61,179 nt of DNA from Halopolyspora algeriensis (GTDB lineage: Bacteria; Actinomycetota; Actinomycetes; Mycobacteriales; Pseudonocardiaceae): positions 1-61,179 of the forward strand of contig NZ_QPJC01000017.1 in NCBI RefSeq assembly GCF_003337235.1, in the 5' to 3' direction. The notes beneath the pieces were generated by a model that saw only the letters and a program-made list of their open reading frames with translations, did not search any database and was not told the DNA's origin. Below are positions 43,631 to 52,756 of the stretch, in pieces (within the stretch, counting starts at the first letter, position 1; every line of letters starts with the position of its first letter). The position numbers and the translations under genes are program-made.

Positions 43631-44959
43631 GTGGAGTTACTGCGTAACGCAGTGCGTCCCTACGCATGGGGATCGCGCACCGCGATCGCGGACTTGCTCG
43701 GCCGCCCCGCTCCCGCACCGCACCCCGAGGCCGAGCTGTGGATGGGAGCGCACCCGGGGGACCCGTCCCGGCTGCTGCGCTCCGACGGATCGGAAGTGTC
43801 CCTGCTGCAGATGCTGCATTCCGACCCGACGCACCAGCTCGGCACGGCCTGCACCGGCCGGTGGGGTGCGCGCCTGCCCTTCCTGCTCAAGGTGCTCGCG
43901 GTGGACGAGCCGTTGAGCCTGCAGGCCCATCCTTCCGCCAAGCAGGCGGCTGCGGGTTTCGCCGAGGAGGAGGCTTCGGGGATTCCGCGCAATGCGCCGC
44001 ACCGCAACTATCCCGACCCCACGGCGAAGCCGGAGCTGATCTGCGCCCTGACCGAGTTCCACGCCCTGGCGGGTTTCCGGGATGCCCACCGCACGGTGCG
44101 GCTGCTGCGGGAGCTCGACGTGCCCAGCCTGCGTTCGCACACCGGCTTGCTCGCCGCCCAACCCGACGAGGACGGCCTGCGGGCGCTGTTCACCACGTGG
44201 ATCACCCTGCCCGAGCACTATCTGCGGGAAGTGATGCCCGAGCTGCTCGAGGCGTGTGAGGCGCACCTGCGCGCCCGGGGCGAGTTCGCGATGGAGTGCC
44301 GCACGGTGCTCGAGCTCGGTGCGGACTATCCGGACGACGCCGGGGTGCTGGCGAGCTTGCTGCTGAACAGGATCGTGCTGCAGCCCGGCGAAGCGATCTT
44401 TCTGCCCGCCGGGAATCTGCATGCTTACCTGCACGGCACCGGCGTGGAAATTCTGGCCAATTCCGACAATATTCTGCGGTGCGGGCTCACACCGAAGCAC
44501 GTGGATGTTGCCGAGCTGCTGCGCGTCCTGGACTTCGACTGCGGCGATATGCGGGTGCTGACCGGTCAGCAGCGGGACGCGAACCTGACCGTGTATCGCA
44601 CTCCCGCCGAGGAATTCGAACTGTCGAGAGTGCACTGGTCGCCGCAGGCACCCGGGGGTGTGCGGCTGGATTCGAGCGGACCGCAGATCCTGCTGTGCAC
44701 TCAGGGGCGCATCCGTTTGTCGGCCCAATCGAGTGTCAACGGATCGCACCGGCCCGAGAGTCCCGTCGGTGGCTCGGTCCCCGAGGGGAGGGCTTCCCCC
44801 GCCCACGGCTCGGGGGTCGGTACGTGTCGGGAGCTGGAGCTGGCCCGGGGAGAATCGGTGTGGCTGGCCGCCTCCGATCCGGCTGTGATCGCCCGACCCG
44901 TGGACATCACAGCGGATGGCGCGGCCCAGATTTTCCGTGCCGCCCCCGGTGCGGTGTGA
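43631..44959 (+). CDS. manA: Mannose-6-phosphate isomerase, class I
   Basis: 442 residues. It converts fructose-6-phosphate to mannose-6-phosphate. Zinc-binding motifs PFLLKVLAVDEPLSLQAHPS, NYPDPTAKPELICALTEF and QPGEAIFLPAGNLHAYLHG are clear. There is an additional C-terminal cupin-like region. It is unusually rich in Gly and Ser near 370-395. GTG 43631 begins MELLRNAVRPYAWGS, and the ribosome site (GAGGAGAGG) is rather far (14 nt), so initiation may be coupled to the preceding genes. Confidence 0.92.
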   Translation: MELLRNAVRPYAWGSRTAIADLLGRPAPAPHPEAELWMGAHPGDPSRLLRSDGSEVSLLQMLHSDPTHQLGTACTGRWGARLPFLLKVLAVDEPLSLQAHPSAKQAAAGFAEEEASGIPRNAPHRNYPDPTAKPELICALTEFHALAGFRDAHRTVRLLRELDVPSLRSHTGLLAAQPDEDGLRALFTTWITLPEHYLREVMPELLEACEAHLRARGEFAMECRTVLELGADYPDDAGVLASLLLNRIVLQPGEAIFLPAGNLHAYLHGTGVEILANSDNILRCGLTPKHVDVAELLRVLDFDCGDMRVLTGQQRDANLTVYRTPAEEFELSRVHWSPQAPGGVRLDSSGPQILLCTQGRIRLSAQSSVNGSHRPESPVGGSVPEGRASPAHGSGVGTCRELELARGESVWLAASDPAVIARPVDITADGAAQIFRAAPGAV

Positions 44960-45072
44960 ATGGTGTGAATCATGGGGACTCGGTGTTAGCCGATTGTGTC
45001 CTTCGGCATGATCCACCGAGGGCTCGGTTTCCATTATCGTGCTGATCCACCAACGGCGGGAACAAGGAGGCG

Positions 45073-46599
45073 ATGGTGCCGGGGACCGGGATATGGCGGA
45101 CCAAGTCGGTCGAACAATCGATCATGGACACCGACGAGCCCGATACCAGGCTACGCAAGAATCTGGGCACGTGGGACCTGATCGTTTTCGGTGTTTCGGT
45201 GGTGATCGGGGCCGGGATCTTCACCATCGCCGCCCAGGTGGCCGGCGACGTGTCGGGGCCTGCGGTGACCCTGGCCTTCGTCATCGCCGCGATCACCTGC
45301 GCACTCGCCGCGCTGTGCTATGCCGAGTTCGCCTCGACGGTGCCCGTGGCGGGCAGTGCCTACACCTACTCCTACGCCACCTTCGGTGAGTTCCTGGCGT
45401 GGATCATCGGCTGGGACCTCATCCTGGAGTTCTCCATCGCCGCGGCGGCCGTGGCCAAGGGCTGGTCGGTGTACCTGCAGGAAGTGCTGTCCATTCTCGG
45501 TCTCGGCTTGCCGACCTCGCTGCCGCTGGGGCCGTTGCAGTTCGACTGGGGAGCGATACTGCTGGTGGGGACGCTGGTCGCCCTCCTGGTGACCGGTACC
45601 AAGTTGTCGGCACGGGTCAGCCTCGTCATCACCTCGATCAAGGTTGCCGTCGTGCTGTTCATCATCGTGGCCGGCATCGCCTACATCAGTCCGGGCAACT
45701 ACACGCCGTTCATTCCTCCCGCGCAGCCGTCCTCCGAGGGCGGTTCCGGGCTCGAGCAGACCCTGTTCTCGCTGATGCTCGGCGGCGAGACCAGCACGTT
45801 CGGCGTTTTCGGCCTGCTGGCCGGTGCCTCGCTCGTGTTCTTCGCGTTCATCGGGTTCGACGTCGTGGCCACCACCGCAGAGGAAACCCGCGATCCGCAG
45901 CACAACGCACCGCGCGGCATTCTCGGCTCGGTGGCCATCGTGACCGTGCTCTACGTGGCCGTGGCTCTGGTGGTCACCGGAATGGTCCACTACACCGAGC
46001 TGAGCACGGGGCCGGACGGGGAGAGCGCGACACTGGCGACCGCATTCGACCTCAACGGCGTGAACTGGGCCGCCACTCTTGTTTCGGTGGGTGCGCTGAT
46101 CGGTCTGACGACCGTGGTCATGGTTCTGCTGCTCGGGCAGACCCGCGTGCTGTTCGCGATGGCCCGGGACGGTCTGCTCCCGCGGCGGCTGGCCAAGACG
46201 GGCGAACGGGGAACTCCGGTACGGATCACCCTGCTGGTCGGCGTCGTGGTGATGGTGGCAGCCGGTTTCTTCGAGTTCAGCAGGCTGGCCGAGATGGTCA
46301 ACGTGGGCACGCTGTTCGCGTTCACACTGGTGGCGCTGGGCGTCCTCGTGTTGCGCCGGACCAGGCCGGACCTGCCGCGCGGGTTCCGTGCGCCGCTGGT
46401 CCCGCTGGTGCCGATCCTGGCGATCGTCGCCTGCCTGTGGCTGATGATCAACCTGACGGTTCTGACCTGGGTCCGCTTCGTCGTCTGGATGATCGCCGGA
46501 GTGGTGATCTACTTCCTGTACAGCCGCAACCACTCGGTGCTCGGGCGGCGCCTGGCCGGTGAGATCTCCGATGGAGGAGCGGTGGGCCGGAGGAAGTAA
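45073..46599 (+). CDS. APC-family amino acid permease
   Basis: 508 residues with twelve predicted membrane helices. WDLIVFGVSVVIGAGIFTIA is helix 1, ending with the GxGI substrate loop; helix 6 contains FFAFIGFDVVATTAEETRDP. It imports or exchanges cationic or other amino acids; substrate not resolvable. AAGGAGG lies directly before the start: ATG 45073 is very close (2 nt) and GTG 45076 slightly better spaced; the difference is one residue. Synteny matches Rv3253c. Confidence 0.87.
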   Translation: MVPGTGIWRTKSVEQSIMDTDEPDTRLRKNLGTWDLIVFGVSVVIGAGIFTIAAQVAGDVSGPAVTLAFVIAAITCALAALCYAEFASTVPVAGSAYTYSYATFGEFLAWIIGWDLILEFSIAAAAVAKGWSVYLQEVLSILGLGLPTSLPLGPLQFDWGAILLVGTLVALLVTGTKLSARVSLVITSIKVAVVLFIIVAGIAYISPGNYTPFIPPAQPSSEGGSGLEQTLFSLMLGGETSTFGVFGLLAGASLVFFAFIGFDVVATTAEETRDPQHNAPRGILGSVAIVTVLYVAVALVVTGMVHYTELSTGPDGESATLATAFDLNGVNWAATLVSVGALIGLTTVVMVLLLGQTRVLFAMARDGLLPRRLAKTGERGTPVRITLLVGVVVMVAAGFFEFSRLAEMVNVGTLFAFTLVALGVLVLRRTRPDLPRGFRAPLVPLVPILAIVACLWLMINLTVLTWVRFVVWMIAGVVIYFLYSRNHSVLGRRLAGEISDGGAVGRRK

Positions 46600-46631
46600 T
46601 CGTGCTGCCGATGTGCCCGGGCTTCCCGGTC

Positions 46632-49262
46632 TCAGTGCTCGGTGGGGCGCAGTGCCGTGGTCCGTTCCCAGGGAGGTGTCTTCCCGCGCGGTTCGGTGAT
46701 CTCCGGTGGCTCCTCGAGCACCTCGGTGGTCCGGGGGCAGGACTGTTCCGGCGGGTCCGGTGCGCCCGCGGGGGCGGGATGGTCGGTGGCTTCGCCGATC
46801 CGGGCCGTCTCCTCCGTCGGTCCGGACGCCACCGTCGCCCTGTCCGCGGTCGCCTCGGCGGGTTCTGCGTCGGTACCGTGTGCGTACGGCGCTGCCGGAT
46901 CGACTTCGCCGAGCGGGGGCGTGGCCGTGGTCGCCGGAGTGCACAGCGGCAGGTTGGCGCCCCGTACCGGGATCTCCAGCTCCGCGGCCATCGCGATGGC
47001 TCGGTCCCACTCCGGGTCGCCGCTGTACTCGGCGTGCTGCAGCACTCCCGGCACCCAGCGGCGGATTCCGAACGGGCCACGCTGCGGATCCGGCATCCAG
47101 TGGTCTCCGCCCAGTACCAGTGCACCGGTGGGACCGCGTGTGGCGGCGGGCAGCGGCCCCTGGGTGCCGTCCGGACGGAAGCCGACTCCGAGAAGTTTCC
47201 CGTCGTGGACCTGCCGGTTCCAGGTGCTCACCGCTCCGCCGAGGGGATCGGTGCCCCGGCACAGGCAGTGCCAGCGACCGTCCAGGGCGCCCGCGAGTTC
47301 TCGTTGCGCGCCGTGCGAGATGGACCCCGGAAACGCGCGTGCGTAGGCCCACTGCAATTGTGATCCCGCGGTGACCAGGCCGACGCGTTCCCGGTCCGCC
47401 TCGGGCAGGGAGTCCATCAGACGTGCGGCAGCCACTGCCGCCAGCAGGCTGCCCTGGCTGTGGCCGACGAGGACCACCCGGGTGTCGGGATCGGCGAGAT
47501 GCTCGGTGACGCGCTGCACCAGTTCGGGGATGATCTTGACCGCGTAGCAGGGAGGCACCACGGGATGGGCCTCGCGTGGCCAGAACAGCGTCAGGTCGCA
47601 CAGCACACCGAGCCGACGAGCGACTTGCGGCCGTTTCACGGCCAGGTACACGGTCCGCAGGGCCGTGAGGGCGAGTGCGGCAAGCGCTCCCACACCGAGT
47701 CCGAGCAGCCAACGAGACCACCCCGGGTAGGGCGCTGCGGCCCAGCGCAGTACGAGCGACACGCCGGTTCCGGTTGCCAGCACGGCGGCGGCGAACAGCA
47801 GCAGGTGGTGGCCGTAGCGACGCTGCCATTCCGCCCATTGCCAGGCGCCCGCGGCCCGCTGCTGATCCTGTGGCCGGCCGGCGTGCAACAAGGCGATCTC
47901 GGGGGAGACCCCGCTTTCCGCTCGGGTCTCCCGCCACCATGTGAACCACAGGTACGGCGCGGTGACGAGTGCGGCGAGCACGGTCAGGGCGGTGGCGACT
48001 CCCCAGAACAGCGCCACGCTGTCATAGGCATGCGGCAGTTCCAGTCCGGGAGTGCCGAGCGCCTGGCGCAGGCTCAGCGCGAGTCCGGCCCCGAAGCCGG
48101 CGCCGATCAGGCAGGCGGTCAGCAGGATCGGTGCGGCCATCCAGCCTCCCGCCCACGGGCGCAGATGCCGCGGCAGGTGGGCCCACGCCGGTCGTGCCGA
48201 CCTCGCGGCGGGAATCAACAGCAGCCCCAGCGCCGTGCAGGTGAGCAGCAGGCCCGCGACGAGAGCATCGATCACGGGGCCCGATCCGGGAAGCGGGCCG
48301 TTCATCGGCGGAGGAACCAATGCCGTGACCAGGACCAGGGCAGCGGCTGTTGCCATCAGGAGGCGGCGGGGGAGACGCCCCAGCGCCGCACGCAGCGCGC
48401 GGCCGCCACGCGACCCCGCTCCGGTGGGATCGTCCAGGGCAACGGCGCCGAGGAGGCACAGTGCGAGCAGGAGGCTTGCGGCAAGCCGACGCGGGTCGGA
48501 AGGGGCCGCGAACGGCCCGCCGAGTGCAAGCACGACCATGGTGGACAGAGCTGCCACGGTGTGCAGCATGCGCAGAGCCGGGGTGTCCGGGTCGGTCACC
48601 ACATTGGCGCCGGGCAGCAGGGGTGCTCGGGCCGAGTGGTGCGGCCCTTCCGTGCGTGGTGCCCGGACATGCCAGGACATCGTGGACAGCCACTGCATCG
48701 CCAGTACGACCAGCGATACGGTGAGCAGGGCGAACACCGAGCGCGCCGTCTCCGCCTGCCGGATGACATCGGGTACGGCGTGACCCAGGCAGCCGGAACC
48801 GGCGCGCAGGCACTGCGCGGCCAGCAGGTCGGCAACGAGCACGGTCAGCTGCGCGGTGAACAGCATCGTCAGCAGCAACGCCGCCAGGCGCATCAGCGCA
48901 CGCAGCACTGGAGCCAGTGTCCTGCCGAGCGCGCTGTCCGACCGTGCCTGCGGCAGCATCCAATGAGCCATGTTGGCGAGAGCGAAGGGGAAGAGCAGCG
49001 CCCAGGTGGCCTTCGTTCCTCCCGAGGTCATCTCGCCCCACACGTAACCTTCGACAGTACGGGGCACGCTGCGCTCCCCGGCCGTGAGCATCGGTCCGGG
49101 CACCGGACGCAGCAGTCGGTCGGCGGGCCGTACGATCCGGCCGACACCGTCACCGGCGACATCCACGGACGCGACCGAATCGGTCAGGTCCTCGGGTGTG
49201 GTGCCGAGAATTCCGTGCACCCGCAGCTCGACCACGCGGGTATCGGGCCCGGGTACCTGCAC
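46632..49262 (-). CDS. Large membrane alpha/beta-hydrolase-like protein
   Basis: 876 residues. The N terminus has VVELRVHGILGTTPEDL, an oxyanion-loop-like hydrolase start. About eleven membrane helices follow between roughly residues 85 and 560. Then a soluble part has VVLVGHSQGSLLAAVAAARL with the GxSxG nucleophile serine, and the last 130 residues are acidic and Pro/Thr-rich. It looks like a lipase/hydrolase whose halves are split by a membrane region, and substrates are unknown. GTG 49262 has AGGAGG four bases upstream. Convergent with the permease, divergent from tmk; not part of the mycobacterial order. Confidence 0.75.
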   Translation of the reverse strand: MQVPGPDTRVVELRVHGILGTTPEDLTDSVASVDVAGDGVGRIVRPADRLLRPVPGPMLTAGERSVPRTVEGYVWGEMTSGGTKATWALLFPFALANMAHWMLPQARSDSALGRTLAPVLRALMRLAALLLTMLFTAQLTVLVADLLAAQCLRAGSGCLGHAVPDVIRQAETARSVFALLTVSLVVLAMQWLSTMSWHVRAPRTEGPHHSARAPLLPGANVVTDPDTPALRMLHTVAALSTMVVLALGGPFAAPSDPRRLAASLLLALCLLGAVALDDPTGAGSRGGRALRAALGRLPRRLLMATAAALVLVTALVPPPMNGPLPGSGPVIDALVAGLLLTCTALGLLLIPAARSARPAWAHLPRHLRPWAGGWMAAPILLTACLIGAGFGAGLALSLRQALGTPGLELPHAYDSVALFWGVATALTVLAALVTAPYLWFTWWRETRAESGVSPEIALLHAGRPQDQQRAAGAWQWAEWQRRYGHHLLLFAAAVLATGTGVSLVLRWAAAPYPGWSRWLLGLGVGALAALALTALRTVYLAVKRPQVARRLGVLCDLTLFWPREAHPVVPPCYAVKIIPELVQRVTEHLADPDTRVVLVGHSQGSLLAAVAAARLMDSLPEADRERVGLVTAGSQLQWAYARAFPGSISHGAQRELAGALDGRWHCLCRGTDPLGGAVSTWNRQVHDGKLLGVGFRPDGTQGPLPAATRGPTGALVLGGDHWMPDPQRGPFGIRRWVPGVLQHAEYSGDPEWDRAIAMAAELEIPVRGANLPLCTPATTATPPLGEVDPAAPYAHGTDAEPAEATADRATVASGPTEETARIGEATDHPAPAGAPDPPEQSCPRTTEVLEEPPEITEPRGKTPPWERTTALRPTEH

Positions 49263-49454
49263 TGTGCCTCCTGGTCCGCGCCCCGGCCGTCGAAGCCCGG
49301 GGCGAGATCGCCGTACTGCCGATCATGATTGTCCACCGTGAATCGGCGTGGTGCGACTCCTTACGCGAAGATTGTCCCCGTTTTCGGATGCCGGGCATGC
49401 GAGTGCCGGTGGGAGCGAGCCGGGAGCGGGCGCCGAGCGCGGTGGCGGCTCGAC

Positions 49455-49460
49455 TAGGGT
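49455..49460 (+). promoter_or_regulatory. -10 box of leaderless tmk promoter
   Basis: TAGGGT, 7 nt before the GTG of tmk. Confidence 0.5.
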
Positions 49461-49467
49461 CGGCGAC

Positions 49468-50124
49468 GTGGGTCGGCTGATCGTGATCGAGGGACTGGAT
49501 GGCGCGGGCAAGCGCACGCTCGCCGACGGGCTTGCCGCCGAACTCGATCGCCGCGATCGTTCCGTGGTCCGTGCGGCGTTTCCGCGCTACGGCACCGACG
49601 TGCACGCCGACCTCGTCGCCGAGGCGCTCCGCGGTGCCCATGGCGATCTCGCCGACTCCGTCCACGGTATGGCGGTGCTCTACGCGCTGGACCGCCACGG
49701 GGCGGCCGGGACGGTGCGTGAGGATCTGCAGCAGCACGACGTCGTGCTGCTCGACCGCTACGTTGCCTCCAACGCCGCCTACGGTGCCGCCCGGCTTCGG
49801 CAGGGCGCCGACGGCGACTTCGTCTCCTGGGTGTCCGAGCTGGAGCTCGAGCGTTTCGCCCTGCCCCGTCCCGACCTGCAGATCCTGCTGCAGGTGCCGA
49901 CGGCACTGGCGGCGGGACGCGCCGAGCAGCGGGAGCGCTCGGACGCGGAGCGCCGCCGCGACCGGTTCGAAACCGACTCGCCTCTCCAGCAACGTTGCGC
50001 CGAGGTCTACACCGAGCTTGCCGAAGCCGGTTGGTGGTCGCCGTGGCGCGTGGTGGACGGTGCCGCGCGGGTGGACTTCGCCGAGCTGGCCGATGTGAGC
50101 CTCGGGGAACTTACGCGCGAGTAA
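49468..50124 (+). CDS. tmk: Thymidylate kinase
   Basis: 218 residues. It phosphorylates dTMP to dTDP. P-loop IEGLDGAGKRTLAD at the N terminus, DRYVASNAAYGA (DR motif binding dTMP) and an Arg-rich LID (QRERSDAERRRDRFE) are visible. The lysine-arginine variant in the P-loop (GAGKRT) fits actinobacterial TMPKs. GTG 49468 is seven bases after TAGGGT, predicting a leaderless mRNA. It precedes mtrA, as in mycobacteria. Confidence 0.92.
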   Translation: MGRLIVIEGLDGAGKRTLADGLAAELDRRDRSVVRAAFPRYGTDVHADLVAEALRGAHGDLADSVHGMAVLYALDRHGAAGTVREDLQQHDVVLLDRYVASNAAYGAARLRQGADGDFVSWVSELELERFALPRPDLQILLQVPTALAAGRAEQRERSDAERRRDRFETDSPLQQRCAEVYTELAEAGWWSPWRVVDGAARVDFAELADVSLGELTRE

Positions 50125-50236
50125 TGCCCCGTTCGGCGGTACCGTGCGCCGTGCCGTACGTACTGACTCGGCGACCTGCAGTAATGGTCACCGGGTGGTG
50201 TATGGGCACTGGGTGAAAAGTGCAACCATATGGGAC

Positions 50237-50914
50237 ATGAAGGCACGTGTGCTCGTGGTCGACGACGATCCGGCCCTGGCGGAAATGCTGACCATCGTGC
50301 TCCGCGGCGAGGGCTTCGAGACCGCCGTCGTCAGCGATGGCACCAAGGCGATGCCTGCCCTGCGCGAACTCAAGCCCGACCTGGTGCTGCTCGATCTGAT
50401 GCTGCCCGGCATGAACGGCATCGATGTGTGCAAGGCCATCCGTGCGGAGTCGATGGTGCCGGTCGTGATGCTGACCGCCAAGAGCGACACCGTGGACGTC
50501 GTGCTCGGTCTCGAATCCGGAGCCGATGACTACATCGTCAAGCCGTTCAAACCCAAGGAGCTGGTCGCCCGGCTGCGAGTGCGGTTGCGTCGCACCGAGG
50601 CCGAACCGGCCGAGGTGCTCTCGATCGGGGATCTCACCATCGACGTTCCCGGGCACGAGGTCACTCGTGACGGGACACCGATCGCCCTCACGCCGCTGGA
50701 GTTCGACCTGCTGGTGGCCCTGGCCCGCAAGCCTCGCCAGGTGTTCACGCGTGAGGTGCTGCTGGAGCAGGTCTGGGGGTATCGGCATGCTGCCGACACG
50801 CGGTTGGTGAACGTGCACGTGCAGCGGCTCCGTTCGAAGATCGAGCAGGATCCCGAACGTCCCGAGGTGGTCCTGACCGTTCGGGGTGTCGGTTACAAGG
50901 CCGGGCCGCCGTGA
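50237..50914 (+). CDS. mtrA: Response regulator MtrA
   Basis: 225 residues. Receiver domain with acidic D9-D10-D11 region, phospho-acceptor D53 in LLDLMLPGMNG and K in YIVKPFKPKELV; winged-helix domain with TPLEFDLLVALARKPRQV and YRHAADTRLVNVHVQRLRSK. MtrA controls cell-wall hydrolases, division and replication-linked genes in actinobacteria. The ATG at 50237 is favoured by the family N terminus. mtrB follows about 50 bp downstream, but its product is truncated. Confidence 0.93.
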   Translation: MKARVLVVDDDPALAEMLTIVLRGEGFETAVVSDGTKAMPALRELKPDLVLLDLMLPGMNGIDVCKAIRAESMVPVVMLTAKSDTVDVVLGLESGADDYIVKPFKPKELVARLRVRLRRTEAEPAEVLSIGDLTIDVPGHEVTRDGTPIALTPLEFDLLVALARKPRQVFTREVLLEQVWGYRHAADTRLVNVHVQRLRSKIEQDPERPEVVLTVRGVGYKAGPP

Positions 50915-50962
50915 TCCCGCCCCGTGCGCGTGGTGGTTCGAAAAGTCCGTGGGGACGATGAG

Positions 50963-52276
50963 GTGAGTATCCGGGTGTTTCGTGGCCGCATGCTGCGGCA
51001 GAGGCTCACCCGTGCCCGCGAGGAGGTCCGGCACCGCTGGCACCGTTTCGAGTCGGTGTGGCGGCGCTCCATGCAGTTGCGGGTCGTGGTGAGCACTCTC
51101 GCACTGTCCTCGAGCGTGGTCTTCGTGCTCGGCATGGTGCTGCAGACCCAAATCACCAACCGGCTGTTGCAGACCAAGGAGAGGGCGGCGATCGTGCAGG
51201 TCGACTCGAGCCTGCCGACCCTGGAGCGGGAACTGACCGCGGTCGACCCGAACTCCGAGGATGTCACCGAGCAGCTCGAGGGCGCCCTGAACCGTCTGAC
51301 CACCTCGGTATCGGCGCAGACCGACACGGAGTCGGTGGCCGGGGCCTTCGACCCCGTGCTGGTGGACGGGCATGCCGCGACCCCTCGGCACTTGCAACCG
51401 TCGGCAGGTCCGGTCGACGACGTTCCGATCGAGCTGCGCAGATTCGTCGAACGCGGCCGGTTCGCCACCCAGATCACCACCGTGGAGCGCGAGAACAAGT
51501 GGGTGACGATGCTGGCCGTCGGGAGCCCGGTGGGTACCGCCACCCGCCCCTTGCAGGTGTACTTCCTGTTCCCGCTGAGCGCGGAGCAGCGCACCCTCGA
51601 TGTCGTGCAGAGCACCCTGCTGGTGAGCGGTCTCGTGCTTCTCGCTCTCCTGGGCGCCATCACGAACCTGGTCACCAGGCAGATCGTGCGCCCGGTGCGG
51701 CGTGCCGCGAGGACCGCGGAGCGGCTCGCCGATGGCAACCTGGACGAGCGAATGCGGGTGATCGGGGAAGACGATGTTGCCCGGTTGGGCGATTCGTTCA
51801 ACGAAATGGCCGACAGCCTCAAGCACCAGATTCAGCAGCTCGAGGAGTTCGGCCAGCTGCAGCGCCGGTTCACCTCCGATGTCTCGCACGAGTTGCGCAC
51901 CCCGTTGACAACGGTGCGGATGGCCGCCGACGTGCTGCATGCCTCCCGGGAGGAGTTCCCACCGGGTCTGGCGCGGTCGGCGGAGCTTCTCGTCAACGAG
52001 CTCGACCAGTTCGAGGCCTTGCTGACCGATCTGCTGGAGATCTCCCGGTTGGACGCCGGAGTCGCCGAGTTGGCCACTGAACCACTGGACATCCCGACGG
52101 TGGTGCGCCGGGCTGTCGAGTCGGTGCGCCCGATCGCCGAGACCAGCGAAGTCGAACTGCGTACCGACCTTCCGGCAGAGGAGATCAGCATCGTCGCCGA
52201 CGCGCGGAGAGTCGAGCGCATCGTGCGCAACCTCGTGGCGAACGCGATCGACCATGCCGAAGGCGGTCCTGTCTAG
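50963..52276 (+). pseudogene. mtrB: Sensor kinase MtrB, 5' part ended by in-frame TAG
   Basis: 437 residues before a TAG at 52274-52276. The part present has TM1 (VVVSTLALSSSVVFVLGMVL), the extracytoplasmic domain, TM2 near LLVSGLVLLALLGAITNLV, HAMP, the phospho-acceptor H309 in SDVSHELRTPLTTVRMAADV, and the ATPase N box (RNLVANAIDHAEGG). It stops immediately afterwards. The same frame continues at 52277 with MtrB sequence. GTG 50963 is the most likely start. Without the rest of the ATPase domain this product should not autophosphorylate. A point mutation, a sequencing error or stop-codon readthrough are the options. Confidence 0.85.
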
Positions 52277-52756
52277 GTCGTGTTCGGCGCTGACGACGGC
52301 GCCGTCGCGGTCACGGTGCGCGATTACGGCGTGGGCCTGCGACCCGGTGAGGCGGAACTGGTGTTCACGCGGTTCTGGCGAGCCGATCCCTCCCGTAATC
52401 GCAAGACCGGCGGCACCGGCCTCGGGTTGTCGATCAGCTCCGAGGACGCCCGCCTGCACGGCGGACGGCTGGATGCCTGGGGCGAGCCGGGGCAGGGCTC
52501 CTGCTTCCGGCTCACCTTGCCGCGTCGTGTCGGTGACGAGCTCGAGGGCAGCCCGCTGCCGCTGCCCGGCGTCCGCAGTGTTGCCGCTCCCGACGCGATC
52601 GCCGCTCCCGACGCGCTGCTGGCCGCTCCGGTCGACACCGCGCAGGAGATCCCTCTTCCGGAGGGCGAGGCCCCGGAGGGCGAGGATGCTGCCGAGGCAC
52701 CCGAGCGCGGCTCGGCCGGGCTCTCGGAGAGTGGAGCGCGGGAGGAAACGACATGA
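52277..52756 (+). pseudogene. mtrB: MtrB 3' part (ATPase G boxes and tail)
   Basis: In the same frame as the 5' part, directly after the TAG. It contains the G1 box [13 protein letters not shown], the F-box region [13 protein letters not shown], the G2 box [16 protein letters not shown] and the Ala/Glu/Pro-rich MtrB tail. Codons after the stop continue conserved sequence without a gap, so this is not a separate gene. GTG 52280 could restart translation but lacks a ribosome site. Its end overlaps the lpqB start by 4 bp (ATGA). Confidence 0.85.

Noticed and set aside
47460-49328. 622-codon plus-strand ORF across the membrane hydrolase
   Set aside because: Antisense shadow, low-complexity Gln/Arg/Gly product.
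52280-52756. Separate gene starting at GTG 52280
   Set aside because: It is in frame with mtrB, directly after the TAG, and has no ribosome site, so it is the mtrB 3' part.
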